DNA of 23,603 bases, taken from contig CALFIE010000091.1 in the NCBI GenBank assembly GCA_937876095.1, forward strand, positions 1-23,603, given 5' to 3'. Both the position numbers and the translations under genes were made by a program. Below, piece by piece: positions 1 to 7,368 of this stretch. Under the pieces are notes generated by a model. That model was given only the letters and a program-made list of their open reading frames with translations, ran no database searches and was not told the DNA's origin. Positions within the stretch are counted from its first letter, which is position 1. Every line of letters begins with the position of its first letter. Origin of the DNA: an uncultured Flavobacteriales bacterium. GTDB taxonomy: Bacteria; Bacteroidota; Bacteroidia; Flavobacteriales; Weeksellaceae.

Positions 1-29
1 AGTCATAAATTCAACCCTACAATCAGTTT

Positions 30-37
30 TAATTTTG
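30..37 (+). promoter_or_regulatory. candidate -7 element upstream of the nos cluster
   Basis: TAATTTTG fits the Bacteroidota -7 consensus TAnnTTTG and ends 22 bases before the cytochrome c start. No clear TTTG -33 element is visible at the expected distance, so this is tentative. Genes before the window could also feed transcription into the cluster. Confidence 0.3.
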
Positions 38-59
38 TACTAATTAAAAAGTAAAAATT

Positions 60-542
60 ATGAAAAATCTTACATTTCTGTCCTTAGTTTTAATGATTTT
101 CGCACTGCAATCTTGCAGTGGTGACAAAAAAAATGCTGAATCTACGGCAGAAACTTCAACACCTCCAACCGAATCTTCTGCATCTGATCCTTCAAGTTAT
201 GACCCAACTCGTGGTCTAGGAAAATTTGATAATGTGGACGTTAGCAAATTTGATCCAGCAATGGCAGCTGAAGGAGAAAAAATTGCACAAGTAAAATGTG
301 CTTCTTGCCATAAACCTACCGAAGAAAAATTGGTAGGACCAGGTTGGAAAGGTGTTACAACTCGCCAAACTCCTCATTGGATTATGAATTTTATTACCAA
401 TCCTGATCCTATGATAAATGTAGATCCAGAATTGCAAAAACAATTAGAATTATGTCTTGTGAGAATGCCAAATCAAGGATTAAATGACACTGAAGCAAGA
501 AGTATTCTAGAATATATGCGGAAAATAGATGGGGCGAAATAA
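60..542 (+). CDS. lipoprotein monoheme cytochrome c of the nos cluster
   Basis: A 160-residue c-type cytochrome. The signal peptide ends in a lipobox with Cys19 as the likely lipidated residue, followed by a Ser/Thr/Glu-rich linker (about residues 20-50) that would hold the heme domain away from the membrane. The single heme site is CASCH at residues 80-84, and Met136 in the MPNQG stretch is the likely distal ligand. It lies 20 bases before nosZ on the same strand, so it is inferred to pass electrons from the quinol-oxidising chain to NosZ in the periplasm. Clade II nos clusters commonly encode such cytochromes. The family assignment is firm; the electron-donor role is inferred from position. 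Confidence 0.9.
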   Translation: MKNLTFLSLVLMIFALQSCSGDKKNAESTAETSTPPTESSASDPSSYDPTRGLGKFDNVDVSKFDPAMAAEGEKIAQVKCASCHKPTEEKLVGPGWKGVTTRQTPHWIMNFITNPDPMINVDPELQKQLELCLVRMPNQGLNDTEARSILEYMRKIDGAK

Positions 543-562
543 TAATTTTTTCAATTAAATAT

Positions 563-2563
563 ATGAAAACAATACCCTTTTTAGGACTTGTTGCGTTTGC
601 AACTATTACCTTGTTTACAAGTTGTAAACCAAAAGGTAGCGAAAATGCAGTAGCAGGAGATGCAGCTGAGAAAGTTTATGTAGCTCCCGGAAAATACGAT
701 GAAATTTACAATTTTGTAAGCGGAGGTTTCAGTGGACAAATGGGAGTTTACGGCTTACCAAGTGGAAGATTACTAAAAGTAGTGCCTATTTTCTCGGTAA
801 ATCCAGAAAATGGTTATGGTTATTCTGAAGAAACCAAACCGATGCTTAATACTTCTCACGGATTTATTCCTTGGGATGATCAACACCACCTAGAATTGTC
901 ACAAACAAAAGGTGAACAAGACGGTCGTTGGATTTTTGCCAATGCTAATAATACACCTCGTATTGCTCGTGTAGACCTGAAAACATTCAGAACAGTAGAA
1001 ATTTTAGAAATTCCGAATTCTGCAGGGAATCACTCATCACCATTTATTACAGAAAATACAGAATATGTAGTTGCTGGTACACGATTTGCAGTTCCTGCAG
1101 ATACGCAAAATGGGGATGTTCCCATCAATTCTTTCAAACAAAATTTTAAAGGATACCTTTCTTTCATAGGAGTGAATAAAGACTCCGGAGAAATGAATAT
1201 TTCTTTCCAAATAGAAGCTCCTGGTGTTAATTTTGACCTTTCGCACGCAGGAAAAGGCAAATCTCATGGTTGGTTCTTTTTCTCTTGCTATAATACAGAG
1301 CAAGCTAACACTTTACTAGAAGTAAATGCTTCACAAAACGACAAAGACTTTATAATGGCAGTCAACTGGAAAAAAGCAGAGGAATATTTGAAAGCTGGTA
1401 AAGGCAAAAAAGTGTCTGTAAATTACGCGCACAACAAATTCAATGAATCTACGCAAACTGCCACTTCTGAAATGAAAAAAGAAGTAACCGTACTTTCTGC
1501 TAAAGAACTGAAAGATATTTGTTATATGATTCCTTGTCCGAAATCACCTCACGGTTGCGATGTAGATCCTACTGGTGAATATATTGTTGGTTCTGGTAAA
1601 TTGGCTGCATTGATTCCTGTTTTCAGTTTTGATAAAATTCAAAAAGCAATTGCAGATAAACAATTTGCTGGTGAATATGACGGAATCCCAATCATAAAAT
1701 ACGAAGCTGCATTGCATGGTGAAGTTACCAAACCTGGTTTAGGACCTTTGCATACCGAATTTGATGCTAAAGGAAATGCTTATACTTCTATGTTTGTATC
1801 TTCAGAAGTGGTAAAATGGGATCTGAAAACCTTAAAAGTAATTGATAGACAACCAACTTTCTATTCTGTTGGTCACTTAATGGTAGTTGGTGGTGACACC
1901 AGTAAACCTTTCGGAAAATATTTGGTAGCCTACAATAAAATCACCAAAGATCGATTTTTGCCAACTGGTCCAGAACTTACACAATCAGCTCAGTTATATG
2001 ATATCAGTGGTGATAAAATGAAGCTGCTCCTAGATTTTCCAACCATTGGTGAACCGCACTATGCACAAGCAGCTCCTGCAGAATTAATTCGGAAAAATCA
2101 ATTGAAAATGTACCCAATTGCAGAAAACAAAAATCCATTTGTTGCAAAAGGCGAAGCTGAAACCAAAGTCACTAGAACAGGCAATAGAGTAGATGTATAT
2201 GCAACTTCTATTAGATCACATTTTGCTCCAGATAATATTGAAGGTATAAGAGTTGGAGACGAGGTGTATTTTCATATCACCAATTTGGAACAGGACTGGG
2301 ATGTTCCGCACGGTTTTGCGATTAAAGGAAACAAAAATGCAGAATTACTGATTATGCCAGGAGAAACATCCACTTTGAAATGGGTGCCAGAAAAAGCAGG
2401 AATGTATCCTATGTATTGTACCGATTTCTGTAGTGCACTTCACCAGGAAATGCAAGGTTATGTGCGCGTTTCACCTGCAGGTAGCAATACTCCACTTATT
2501 TTTAGCTTAAATAATAAGAAAGACAACGCAGTAGGTCCTGTAAAAAAAGGAACAGCCAAATAA
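563..2563 (+). CDS. nosZ: nitrous-oxide reductase NosZ, clade II type
   Basis: Reduces N2O to N2 in the periplasm as a copper enzyme, the last step of denitrification. The 666-residue product has the seven-bladed propeller region carrying CuZ ligands (His108-His109 in the DDQHH motif) and a C-terminal cupredoxin domain with all CuA ligands visible: His583, Cys619, Cys623, His627 and Met630. The signal lacks a twin-arginine motif; instead a short hydrophobic stretch ends at Ser20-Cys21 followed by Lys, as in Bacteroidota lipoproteins. Export is therefore inferred to be Sec-dependent with lipid anchoring, fitting clade II rather than Tat-exported clade I enzymes. It follows the cytochrome gene closely and precedes a strong hairpin. 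The assignment is secure. Confidence 0.97.
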   Translation: MKTIPFLGLVAFATITLFTSCKPKGSENAVAGDAAEKVYVAPGKYDEIYNFVSGGFSGQMGVYGLPSGRLLKVVPIFSVNPENGYGYSEETKPMLNTSHGFIPWDDQHHLELSQTKGEQDGRWIFANANNTPRIARVDLKTFRTVEILEIPNSAGNHSSPFITENTEYVVAGTRFAVPADTQNGDVPINSFKQNFKGYLSFIGVNKDSGEMNISFQIEAPGVNFDLSHAGKGKSHGWFFFSCYNTEQANTLLEVNASQNDKDFIMAVNWKKAEEYLKAGKGKKVSVNYAHNKFNESTQTATSEMKKEVTVLSAKELKDICYMIPCPKSPHGCDVDPTGEYIVGSGKLAALIPVFSFDKIQKAIADKQFAGEYDGIPIIKYEAALHGEVTKPGLGPLHTEFDAKGNAYTSMFVSSEVVKWDLKTLKVIDRQPTFYSVGHLMVVGGDTSKPFGKYLVAYNKITKDRFLPTGPELTQSAQLYDISGDKMKLLLDFPTIGEPHYAQAAPAELIRKNQLKMYPIAENKNPFVAKGEAETKVTRTGNRVDVYATSIRSHFAPDNIEGIRVGDEVYFHITNLEQDWDVPHGFAIKGNKNAELLIMPGETSTLKWVPEKAGMYPMYCTDFCSALHQEMQGYVRVSPAGSNTPLIFSLNNKKDNAVGPVKKGTAK

Positions 2564-2590
2564 AAAGTAAAAACATCTTTATACATTAAA

Positions 2591-2618
2591 GGCAGAGGTG
2601 AATTCTTCTGCCTTTTTT
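2591..2618 (+). terminator. Rho-independent terminator or attenuator after nosZ
   Basis: The arm at 2591-2598 pairs with 2605-2612 (GGCAGAGG with CTTCTGCC, one G-U pair) around a six-base loop, followed by six T. It lies 28 bases after the nosZ stop and before the next nos gene, so it would cut most transcripts after nosZ and leave the accessory genes to read-through. A GTG inside the hairpin opens a longer reading frame for the next gene, but initiation there is unlikely. Confidence 0.75.
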
Positions 2619-2633
2619 CAAAAAATTAACTCA

Positions 2634-3233
2634 ATGAATAGATCTTCATTACAAAAAGTCACCAAAACTCTGCTTATAGCATCTGGAATTGGGCTCATTG
2701 TCACGATTTTTTTGCCAATTTGGGCGATTTACTTAGAAGCTCCACAATATCCTGAAGGTTTGAGTATGTATATTCACGCCAACAAACTTTCTGGTGAATT
2801 TGATATCATTAATGGACTTAACCACTACATCGGGATGAGAGAAATCCACGAAAAAGATTTTCCAGAATTTAAAATTTTGCCTTATGCATTGGTGATTTTA
2901 GGTGTTTTGAGCGTATTAGTTGCTGTTTTCAACAAGAGATTTTGGTTATACGCATTTACTATTCTCTATCTCATTTTTGGCATTGCATTTATGGTAGATT
3001 TCTGGCTCTGGGAATATGATTATGGTCACAACCTAGATCCAAATGCAGCAATTGTAGTTCCTGGTATGACATATCAACCACCGCTCATTGGTTTCAAGCA
3101 GTTACTCAATTTTGGGGCATATTCAGTTCCTGATATTGGTGGTTGGATTATGTTTGTGGTTGCAGCTCTTTTAATTATTCTATCCATTCTAGAAATTAAA
3201 AAATCGAAAATCAAAAAAATATTATTAAAATGA
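2634..3233 (+). CDS. nos-cluster integral membrane protein (NosB-like)
   Basis: A 199-residue protein with about four membrane segments: near the N-terminus after a Lys-rich start, two close together mid-protein, and one near the C-terminus before a Lys-rich tail. A large extracytoplasmic loop rich in Tyr, His and Pro follows the first segment. The ATG at 2634 is chosen because the upstream in-frame GTG at 2598 lies inside the nosZ terminator hairpin. The 3' end overlaps the nosL start by four bases, implying coupling. Clade II nos clusters often have a membrane protein called NosB directly after nosZ, needed for N2O respiration in Wolinella; this protein sits in the same place, but orthology is inferred from position and topology only. 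Confidence 0.7.
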   Translation: MNRSSLQKVTKTLLIASGIGLIVTIFLPIWAIYLEAPQYPEGLSMYIHANKLSGEFDIINGLNHYIGMREIHEKDFPEFKILPYALVILGVLSVLVAVFNKRFWLYAFTILYLIFGIAFMVDFWLWEYDYGHNLDPNAAIVVPGMTYQPPLIGFKQLLNFGAYSVPDIGGWIMFVVAALLIILSILEIKKSKIKKILLK

Positions 3234-3640
3234 AACTTACATTAATAACCTTTTTTATCAGTACTTTAGCATTTGTTTCTTGCAAAAACAATCAACCAAA
3301 ACCTATTAATTTTGGGAAAGATCAATGTGATCATTGCAAAATGACGATTACTGATGCGCGATTCGCAGCAGAATTACTCACAGAAAAAGGAAGGGCTTAC
3401 AAATTTGATGACCAACTGTGTATGAAAAATTTTGAAGCTGAAAATACAGATAAATCTGCGAAAGCAACCTTGTACATTTCTGATTTTTCGACCAAAAAAC
3501 TCATTCCTCTATCAAAAGCAACTTTCATAGAAGGTGGCGAAATTTCTTCACCAATGAGCGGAAACAAAGCCGCTTTTGCACAAAAATCCATTGCTGAAAA
3601 TGCAGCAAAAAAGATGAATGCTACCATTAGTTCTTATTAA
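3230..3640 (+). CDS. nosL: NosL copper chaperone lipoprotein
   Basis: A 136-residue lipoprotein (lipid Cys18) that binds Cu(I) and supplies copper to apo-NosZ through the NosDFY complex. The CxxCxM motif is at Cys33, Cys36 and Met38, followed by the family-typical KFDD and LCMKNF stretches with Cys64-Met65. Its ATG overlaps the end of the preceding membrane-protein gene. After its stop comes a 189-base gap full of short tandem repeats before nosD, so the nosL-nosD link may be looser than the rest of the cluster. Confidence 0.93.
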   Translation: MKLTLITFFISTLAFVSCKNNQPKPINFGKDQCDHCKMTITDARFAAELLTEKGRAYKFDDQLCMKNFEAENTDKSAKATLYISDFSTKKLIPLSKATFIEGGEISSPMSGNKAAFAQKSIAENAAKKMNATISSY

Positions 3641-3641
3641 T

Positions 3642-3676
3642 GAGATACGAGATTCGGGATTCGAATTTCGGGTTGT
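3642..3676 (+). repeat. degenerate 7-bp tandem repeat after nosL
   Basis: Five consecutive heptads begin two bases after the nosL stop. The first two are GAGATAC and GAGATTC (3642-3655), and the rest keep a G-rich start and a TTC-like end. The same GAGATAC-type heptads occur on the minus strand before gldC at 17172-17206. Confidence 0.75.
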
Positions 3677-3725
3677 GTGAATTAGTATTAAGAGAATATT
3701 TTTTATAAAATTAATTTTCTGAACA

Positions 3726-3829
3726 ACTTATTACTAAAAACTTATTACTAAAAACTAAAAACTAAAAACTAAAAACTAAAAAGCTAAAAATTAAACTCTG
3801 AACTCTGAATCTCGTAACTCGCAACACTT
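3726..3829 (+). repeat. 7/14-bp tandem repeat array flush with the nosD start
   Basis: A 14-mer ACTTATTACTAAAA occurs twice exactly (3726-3753). Four more exact copies of its second half ACTAAAA follow (to 3781), then a decayed stretch. Five further heptads at 3795-3829 begin with two exact ACTCTGA copies and change to TCTCG and ACTCG types. The last heptad ends at the base before the nosD ATG. The rest of the 3641-3829 gap is AT-rich with no clear promoter. Confidence 0.85.
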
Positions 3830-5059
3830 ATGCTAAAACTCTTGCTTTTTTTTATCCCTTTTTTTGCTTTGTCAAATGTATTTCACGTTGGCAAAAACCA
3901 AAACTATCACACCATAAAAAGTGCTATTTCGGTAGCGAAAAATGGCGATACTATTTTGGTCGAAAAAGGTACCTATAGAGAAGGGAACATTAGTATTACC
4001 AAACCTTTGGTTTTAATCGGGAAAAATCTCCCCGTGATTGATGGTCAGTTGAAGTACGAAATTTTTTCTTTCAGGGCTAATCACATCATTTTGAAAGGTT
4101 TCAGAATCATTAATTCTGGAAAAGATGAGGTGAAAAATATTGGAGCAGTTCGTTTGTACGACAGTAAATATTCGATTATTAAAGATAATATTTTTGAGAA
4201 TAATTATTTTGCCATTACTATTCAGCGTGGCTACAGATGCTTAATTGAAAACAATAAGATTTCTACCAAACGTGGTACTTCACAAGAAAATATTGGCGAT
4301 GGAATTCACGCTTGGGTAAGTGAAGAATTATGGATTAAACACAACTATATTACTGGTCACAAAGACGGAATTTATTTAGAAAAAGTGAAAAAATCCTTTA
4401 TCTATAGAAATAAATCTGTTGCCAATCAACGGTACGGATTGCATTTTATGTTTTCTGATGACGATGTCTATTCTGGAAATATTTTTGAAAATAACAATGC
4501 AGGAGTTGCTGTAATGTACAGCCAAAATGTAGGTATGTCACACAATTATTTCATCAATAATTGGGGAGATGGAGTTTACGGATTGCTGTTGAAAGATATC
4601 TCTTACAGTAAAATCAGCAACAATCATTTTATTAGCAATACTACCGCAGTTTTGATGGATGGAGCCACTAAAATCGACCTCAAAAATAACCAGTTTGAGC
4701 AAAACGGATGGGCACTGAAAATCAATTCTAACTGTATGGAAAACAGATTGGTACACAATAATTTTATGGCAAATACTTTCGATGTGTCTACTAATGGTAG
4801 TTTGGTTTTGAATACCTTTAAAAATAATTTTTGGGACCAATATTCAGGTTATGATTTAGATAAAAACCAAATCGGTGATGTACCATATCATCCGTTGAGT
4901 TTGTATGCGGTATTGTCTGAGAATAATCCTGTTGTGATGCTGCTTTATCATACTTTTTTTGTGGATTTGCTAGATCGAACCGAAAAAATAGTTCCTAGTA
5001 TAACTCCCGAAAATTTTGTAGATGAAACTCCAGCTATGAAACCCAATAATATTATTTAA
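3830..5059 (+). CDS. nosD: NosD periplasmic copper-site maturation protein
   Basis: A 409-residue secreted protein: a Sec-type signal at residues 1-15, then a right-handed parallel beta-helix shown by recurrent N-x-F/I, 'IxxNxI' and 'GxGI' rungs typical of the CASH / periplasmic copper-binding family. NosD joins the NosFY ABC transporter in the periplasm and helps assemble the CuZ sulfide-copper cluster of NosZ. Length and the C-terminal NxWD and GDVPY features match the family. It is followed at 40 bases by nosF. The start codon directly abuts a heptad repeat array, so no conventional leader or ribosome-binding site is recognisable. Confidence 0.94.
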   Translation: MLKLLLFFIPFFALSNVFHVGKNQNYHTIKSAISVAKNGDTILVEKGTYREGNISITKPLVLIGKNLPVIDGQLKYEIFSFRANHIILKGFRIINSGKDEVKNIGAVRLYDSKYSIIKDNIFENNYFAITIQRGYRCLIENNKISTKRGTSQENIGDGIHAWVSEELWIKHNYITGHKDGIYLEKVKKSFIYRNKSVANQRYGLHFMFSDDDVYSGNIFENNNAGVAVMYSQNVGMSHNYFINNWGDGVYGLLLKDISYSKISNNHFISNTTAVLMDGATKIDLKNNQFEQNGWALKINSNCMENRLVHNNFMANTFDVSTNGSLVLNTFKNNFWDQYSGYDLDKNQIGDVPYHPLSLYAVLSENNPVVMLLYHTFFVDLLDRTEKIVPSITPENFVDETPAMKPNNII

Positions 5060-5099
5060 TAAATACTCTATCTTCTTGATAACTATAACAGAACCAACT

Positions 5100-5819
5100 A
5101 TGATTGAGATTATAAATGTAACCAAAAAATTTAACCAATTTGCCGCTTTGCAAAACATCAGTCTTATATGTGAAGATGGTCATTCTATTGCATTTATTGG
5201 TCCAAATGCATGCGGAAAAACCACCCTGATTAAATGTATTCTTGGGTTGAACGTTTTGCAAGAAGGCAATATTTTGGTAGACGGAAACAGTGTAAAAGAT
5301 AATTACGAATACCGCAAAAACATAGGATATATGCCGCAAATTGGTAGATATCCAGAAAACATGACCATAGGTGAAACCATCAGAATGTTGCAGGATACCC
5401 GTAATTTTCAGGATGAAAAGTTAGACACCGAATTGTTAGATGCTTTTGAATTACAGAAAATTTACCATAAAAAAATGCGAACACTTTCTGGTGGTACTAC
5501 CCAAAAAGTGAGTGCGGTGTTGGCTTTTATGTTCAATCCAAAAATTATAATTCTAGATGAACCAACTGCAGGTTTGGATCCTCTTGCTTCAGAAATTCTG
5601 AAAAATAAAATCATAAAAGAGAAAAACAACGGCAAACTCATCATCATCACCTCTCACTTGTTGAGCGAGTTAGATGATATAGTAAGCGAAATTGTTTTTA
5701 TGAATGATGGGCAAGTTTTGGTGCATCAGTCAGTGTCAGAATTACTGGCACAAACCAAACAAAACAAAATTTCAGAGGCTATTACCACCATTTTAAAAAA
5801 AATGAAAAATAATGATTAA
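5100..5819 (+). CDS. nosF: NosF ABC-transporter ATPase
   Basis: A 239-residue cytoplasmic ATPase of the NosDFY complex for NosZ copper-site maturation. Walker A is GPNACGKT at about residues 34-41 (Ala where Gly is usual, with the P-loop intact), the signature LSGGT is near 129, Walker B ends in LDEPTAGLDP, and the switch His lies in ITSH. The ATG at 5100 is preferred over a TTG at 5076 because the ABC fold starts directly with MIEIINVTKKF. Its end overlaps the nosY start by eight bases (ATGATTAA), a sign of translational coupling. Confidence 0.95.
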   Translation: MIEIINVTKKFNQFAALQNISLICEDGHSIAFIGPNACGKTTLIKCILGLNVLQEGNILVDGNSVKDNYEYRKNIGYMPQIGRYPENMTIGETIRMLQDTRNFQDEKLDTELLDAFELQKIYHKKMRTLSGGTTQKVSAVLAFMFNPKIIILDEPTAGLDPLASEILKNKIIKEKNNGKLIIITSHLLSELDDIVSEIVFMNDGQVLVHQSVSELLAQTKQNKISEAITTILKKMKNND

Positions 5820-6579
5820 AATCGCCAAATTTATTTTTTTTGATATCATCAAAAACAAAATGGTCTTGTTTTACACGCTACTGTTGTTCGTACTTTCTTG
5901 GTCGGTTCTCGGTTTAGATAGCAACAATACCAAAGCAACTCTCAGTTTACTAAACATTATTTTGTTGGTGGTTCCGCTTGTTAATTTGGTTTTTGCTACC
6001 ATTTATGTGTACAACAGCAGCCAATTTATAGAATTACTTTCTAGTCAGCCAATTCCTAGAAATACCATTTGGTTGGGATTGTTTTTTGGTTTGGTTTTGG
6101 TTTTGGTTCTCGCATTTTTGTTAGGTTGTGGAATTCCTATTCTGCTCTATTCTTCTATAGTTACAGGGTTTTCTCTGTTGATTATCGGTGTTTTTCTAAG
6201 TATTATTTTCATCGCTTTTGCGCTATTGTGTGCAATTTCTTTTCGGGATCGTGCAAAAGGAATTGGTGTTGCGATTTTCGTCTGGATTTTTTTCAGCATT
6301 ATTTATGATGGTATTTTGCTGATTCTTATGTTTCAATTTGCAGATTATCCTTTAGAAGGAATTATGGCAACACTTACAGCACTCAATCCTATTGGTTTAT
6401 GCAGAATTTTTGTGCTTTTGCAGTTAGATGTTGCTGCAATGCTTGGTTATTCAGGAGCGGTTTTCAAAGATATTTTCGGGCAAGGTAACGGAATGGTGAT
6501 TTCTATGTTGCTGCTGTTTTTTTGGATTGCGCTGCCATTTCTATGGAGTTTACGCAGTTTTCAGAAAAAAGATTTATAG
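5812..6579 (+). CDS. nosY: NosY ABC-transporter permease
   Basis: A 255-residue inner-membrane permease with about six hydrophobic segments, an ABC-2-type fold and the family-typical 'ELLSSQPIPR' loop at about residues 64-73. It pairs with NosF in the cytoplasm and NosD in the periplasm, supplying copper-site assembly with a sulfur species or conformational energy. The start overlaps nosF. No NosR-type flavoprotein or NosX follows, as expected for clade II clusters. It is probably the last gene of the nos unit, since the next gene has a 94-base leader with a candidate regulatory dyad. Confidence 0.93.
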   Translation: MIKIAKFIFFDIIKNKMVLFYTLLLFVLSWSVLGLDSNNTKATLSLLNIILLVVPLVNLVFATIYVYNSSQFIELLSSQPIPRNTIWLGLFFGLVLVLVLAFLLGCGIPILLYSSIVTGFSLLIIGVFLSIIFIAFALLCAISFRDRAKGIGVAIFVWIFFSIIYDGILLILMFQFADYPLEGIMATLTALNPIGLCRIFVLLQLDVAAMLGYSGAVFKDIFGQGNGMVISMLLLFFWIALPFLWSLRSFQKKDL

Positions 6580-6611
6580 TTGATAAAAATCAGTAAATTT
6601 TTTCATTGGTT

Positions 6612-6625
6612 ATGATTGCGGTCAT
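6612..6625. promoter_or_regulatory. candidate Crp/Fnr-family operator before the fasciclin gene
   Basis: ATGATTGCGGTCAT is a 4-6-4 dyad containing TGA-N6-TCA, the core spacing of Crp/Fnr-family sites (FNR: TTGA-N6-TCAA). It lies 48 bases before the fasciclin start. A Crp-like regulator is encoded at 8594-9190. So short a motif occurs by chance several times in a window this size; its intergenic position is the main support. Confidence 0.35.
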
Positions 6626-6673
6626 GTTTTATTAAGACTAAAACATCTTATTTTTATATCAAAATATTTCGAT

Positions 6674-7234
6674 ATGAATAGAATTTTGTTAATCTTAACT
6701 TGCACTGGTTTAGCATTGTTTTCCTGTAAAAAAGCCAATGCTACTACTACTACTACTACTGACAATTCTTCTGCAGATGCAGTACAGACACATTCGCAAG
6801 ACGGAATTGTAGATGACACATCTGCACCCAACATTGTACAATTAGCTGTAAAAAATCCTGATTTGAGTACCTTGGTAAAAGCAGTACAAACCGCAGATCT
6901 TACCACATCTTTAAGCAATGCTGGTCCTTTTACCGTTTTTGCACCATTAAATTCAGCGTTTGATAAATTACCAAAAGGTACAGTAGATGAATTACTAAAA
7001 CCAGAGAAAAATAATGATTTGTCTGATATTTTGGGCTATCATACTTATGTTGGAGTGATCAAAGAAGACCAATTTTCCGAGGGACAAAAATTAGGAATGG
7101 TAAATGGTAAAAACATCACCATCACTTTGGTAGATGGAAAACCTGTAATAAATGGGAAAGCACATATAGTTGCTACAGTTCCTGCATCTAACGGAATTGT
7201 ATATGCAATAGATGAAGTATTGCTCCCAGAATAG
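6674..7234 (+). CDS. fasciclin (FAS1) domain lipoprotein
   Basis: A 186-residue lipoprotein: the signal ends in LFSC (Cys at about residue 18), followed by a Thr/Ser-rich linker with six consecutive Thr, then one FAS1 domain from about residue 55 to the end. The FAS1 signatures are visible: 'GPFTVFAPLNSAF' (H1-like box), 'LGYHTY' and the C-terminal 'GIVYAIDEVLLP' box. FAS1 proteins act in adhesion at the cell surface or envelope, and this one has no catalytic site. Fasciclin genes are often seen near nos clusters in Bacteroidota, so a periplasmic role linked to NosZ is possible but unproven. It is followed by its own terminator. Confidence 0.88.
   Translation: MNRILLILTCTGLALFSCKKANATTTTTTDNSSADAVQTHSQDGIVDDTSAPNIVQLAVKNPDLSTLVKAVQTADLTTSLSNAGPFTVFAPLNSAFDKLPKGTVDELLKPEKNNDLSDILGYHTYVGVIKEDQFSEGQKLGMVNGKNITITLVDGKPVINGKAHIVATVPASNGIVYAIDEVLLPE
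6743..6760 (+). repeat. ACT triplet microsatellite in the fasciclin linker
   Basis: Six exact ACT codons give a Thr run just after the lipidated Cys. Slippage would change linker length without shifting frame. Confidence 0.9.
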
Positions 7235-7261
7235 TAATTTTTTGTTTTCTATTTTTTTTGG

Positions 7262-7291
7262 AAACGTTCAATGTTATTTTGGACGTTTTTT
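7262..7291 (+). terminator. terminator after the fasciclin gene
   Basis: AAACGTTC (7262-7269) pairs with GGACGTTT (7281-7288), with one G-U pair and an 11-base AT-rich loop, followed by more T. It is 27 bases after the fasciclin stop and between convergent genes. Confidence 0.6.
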
Positions 7292-7329
7292 CTTATTTTT
7301 AATGAAAAAGAATAGTTTTTTTTAAATAA

Positions 7330-7368
7330 CTTCCAACTTCCATCTCCCAACTTCTATCTTCCAACGTC
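7330..7368. repeat. 7-bp tandem repeat between convergent genes
   Basis: Heptads of CTTCCAA/CTTCCAT type run to the stop codon of the minus-strand gene (TTA at 7369). They alternate endings in AA and AT, giving a 14-bp superperiod. The complementary heptad TTGGAAG recurs at 20330-20357. Confidence 0.85.

Noticed and set aside
2598..2633. GTG start extending the NosB-like protein
   Set aside because: It lies inside the nosZ terminator hairpin; the ATG at 2634 gives a normal Lys-rich N-terminus before the first helix.
3726..3829. Short regular repeats as a CRISPR array
   Set aside because: Units are 7-14 bp without unique spacers, and no cas genes are present.
5076..5099. TTG start for nosF
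   Set aside because: The ABC ATPase fold begins right at ATG 5100; the extra eight residues have no family match.
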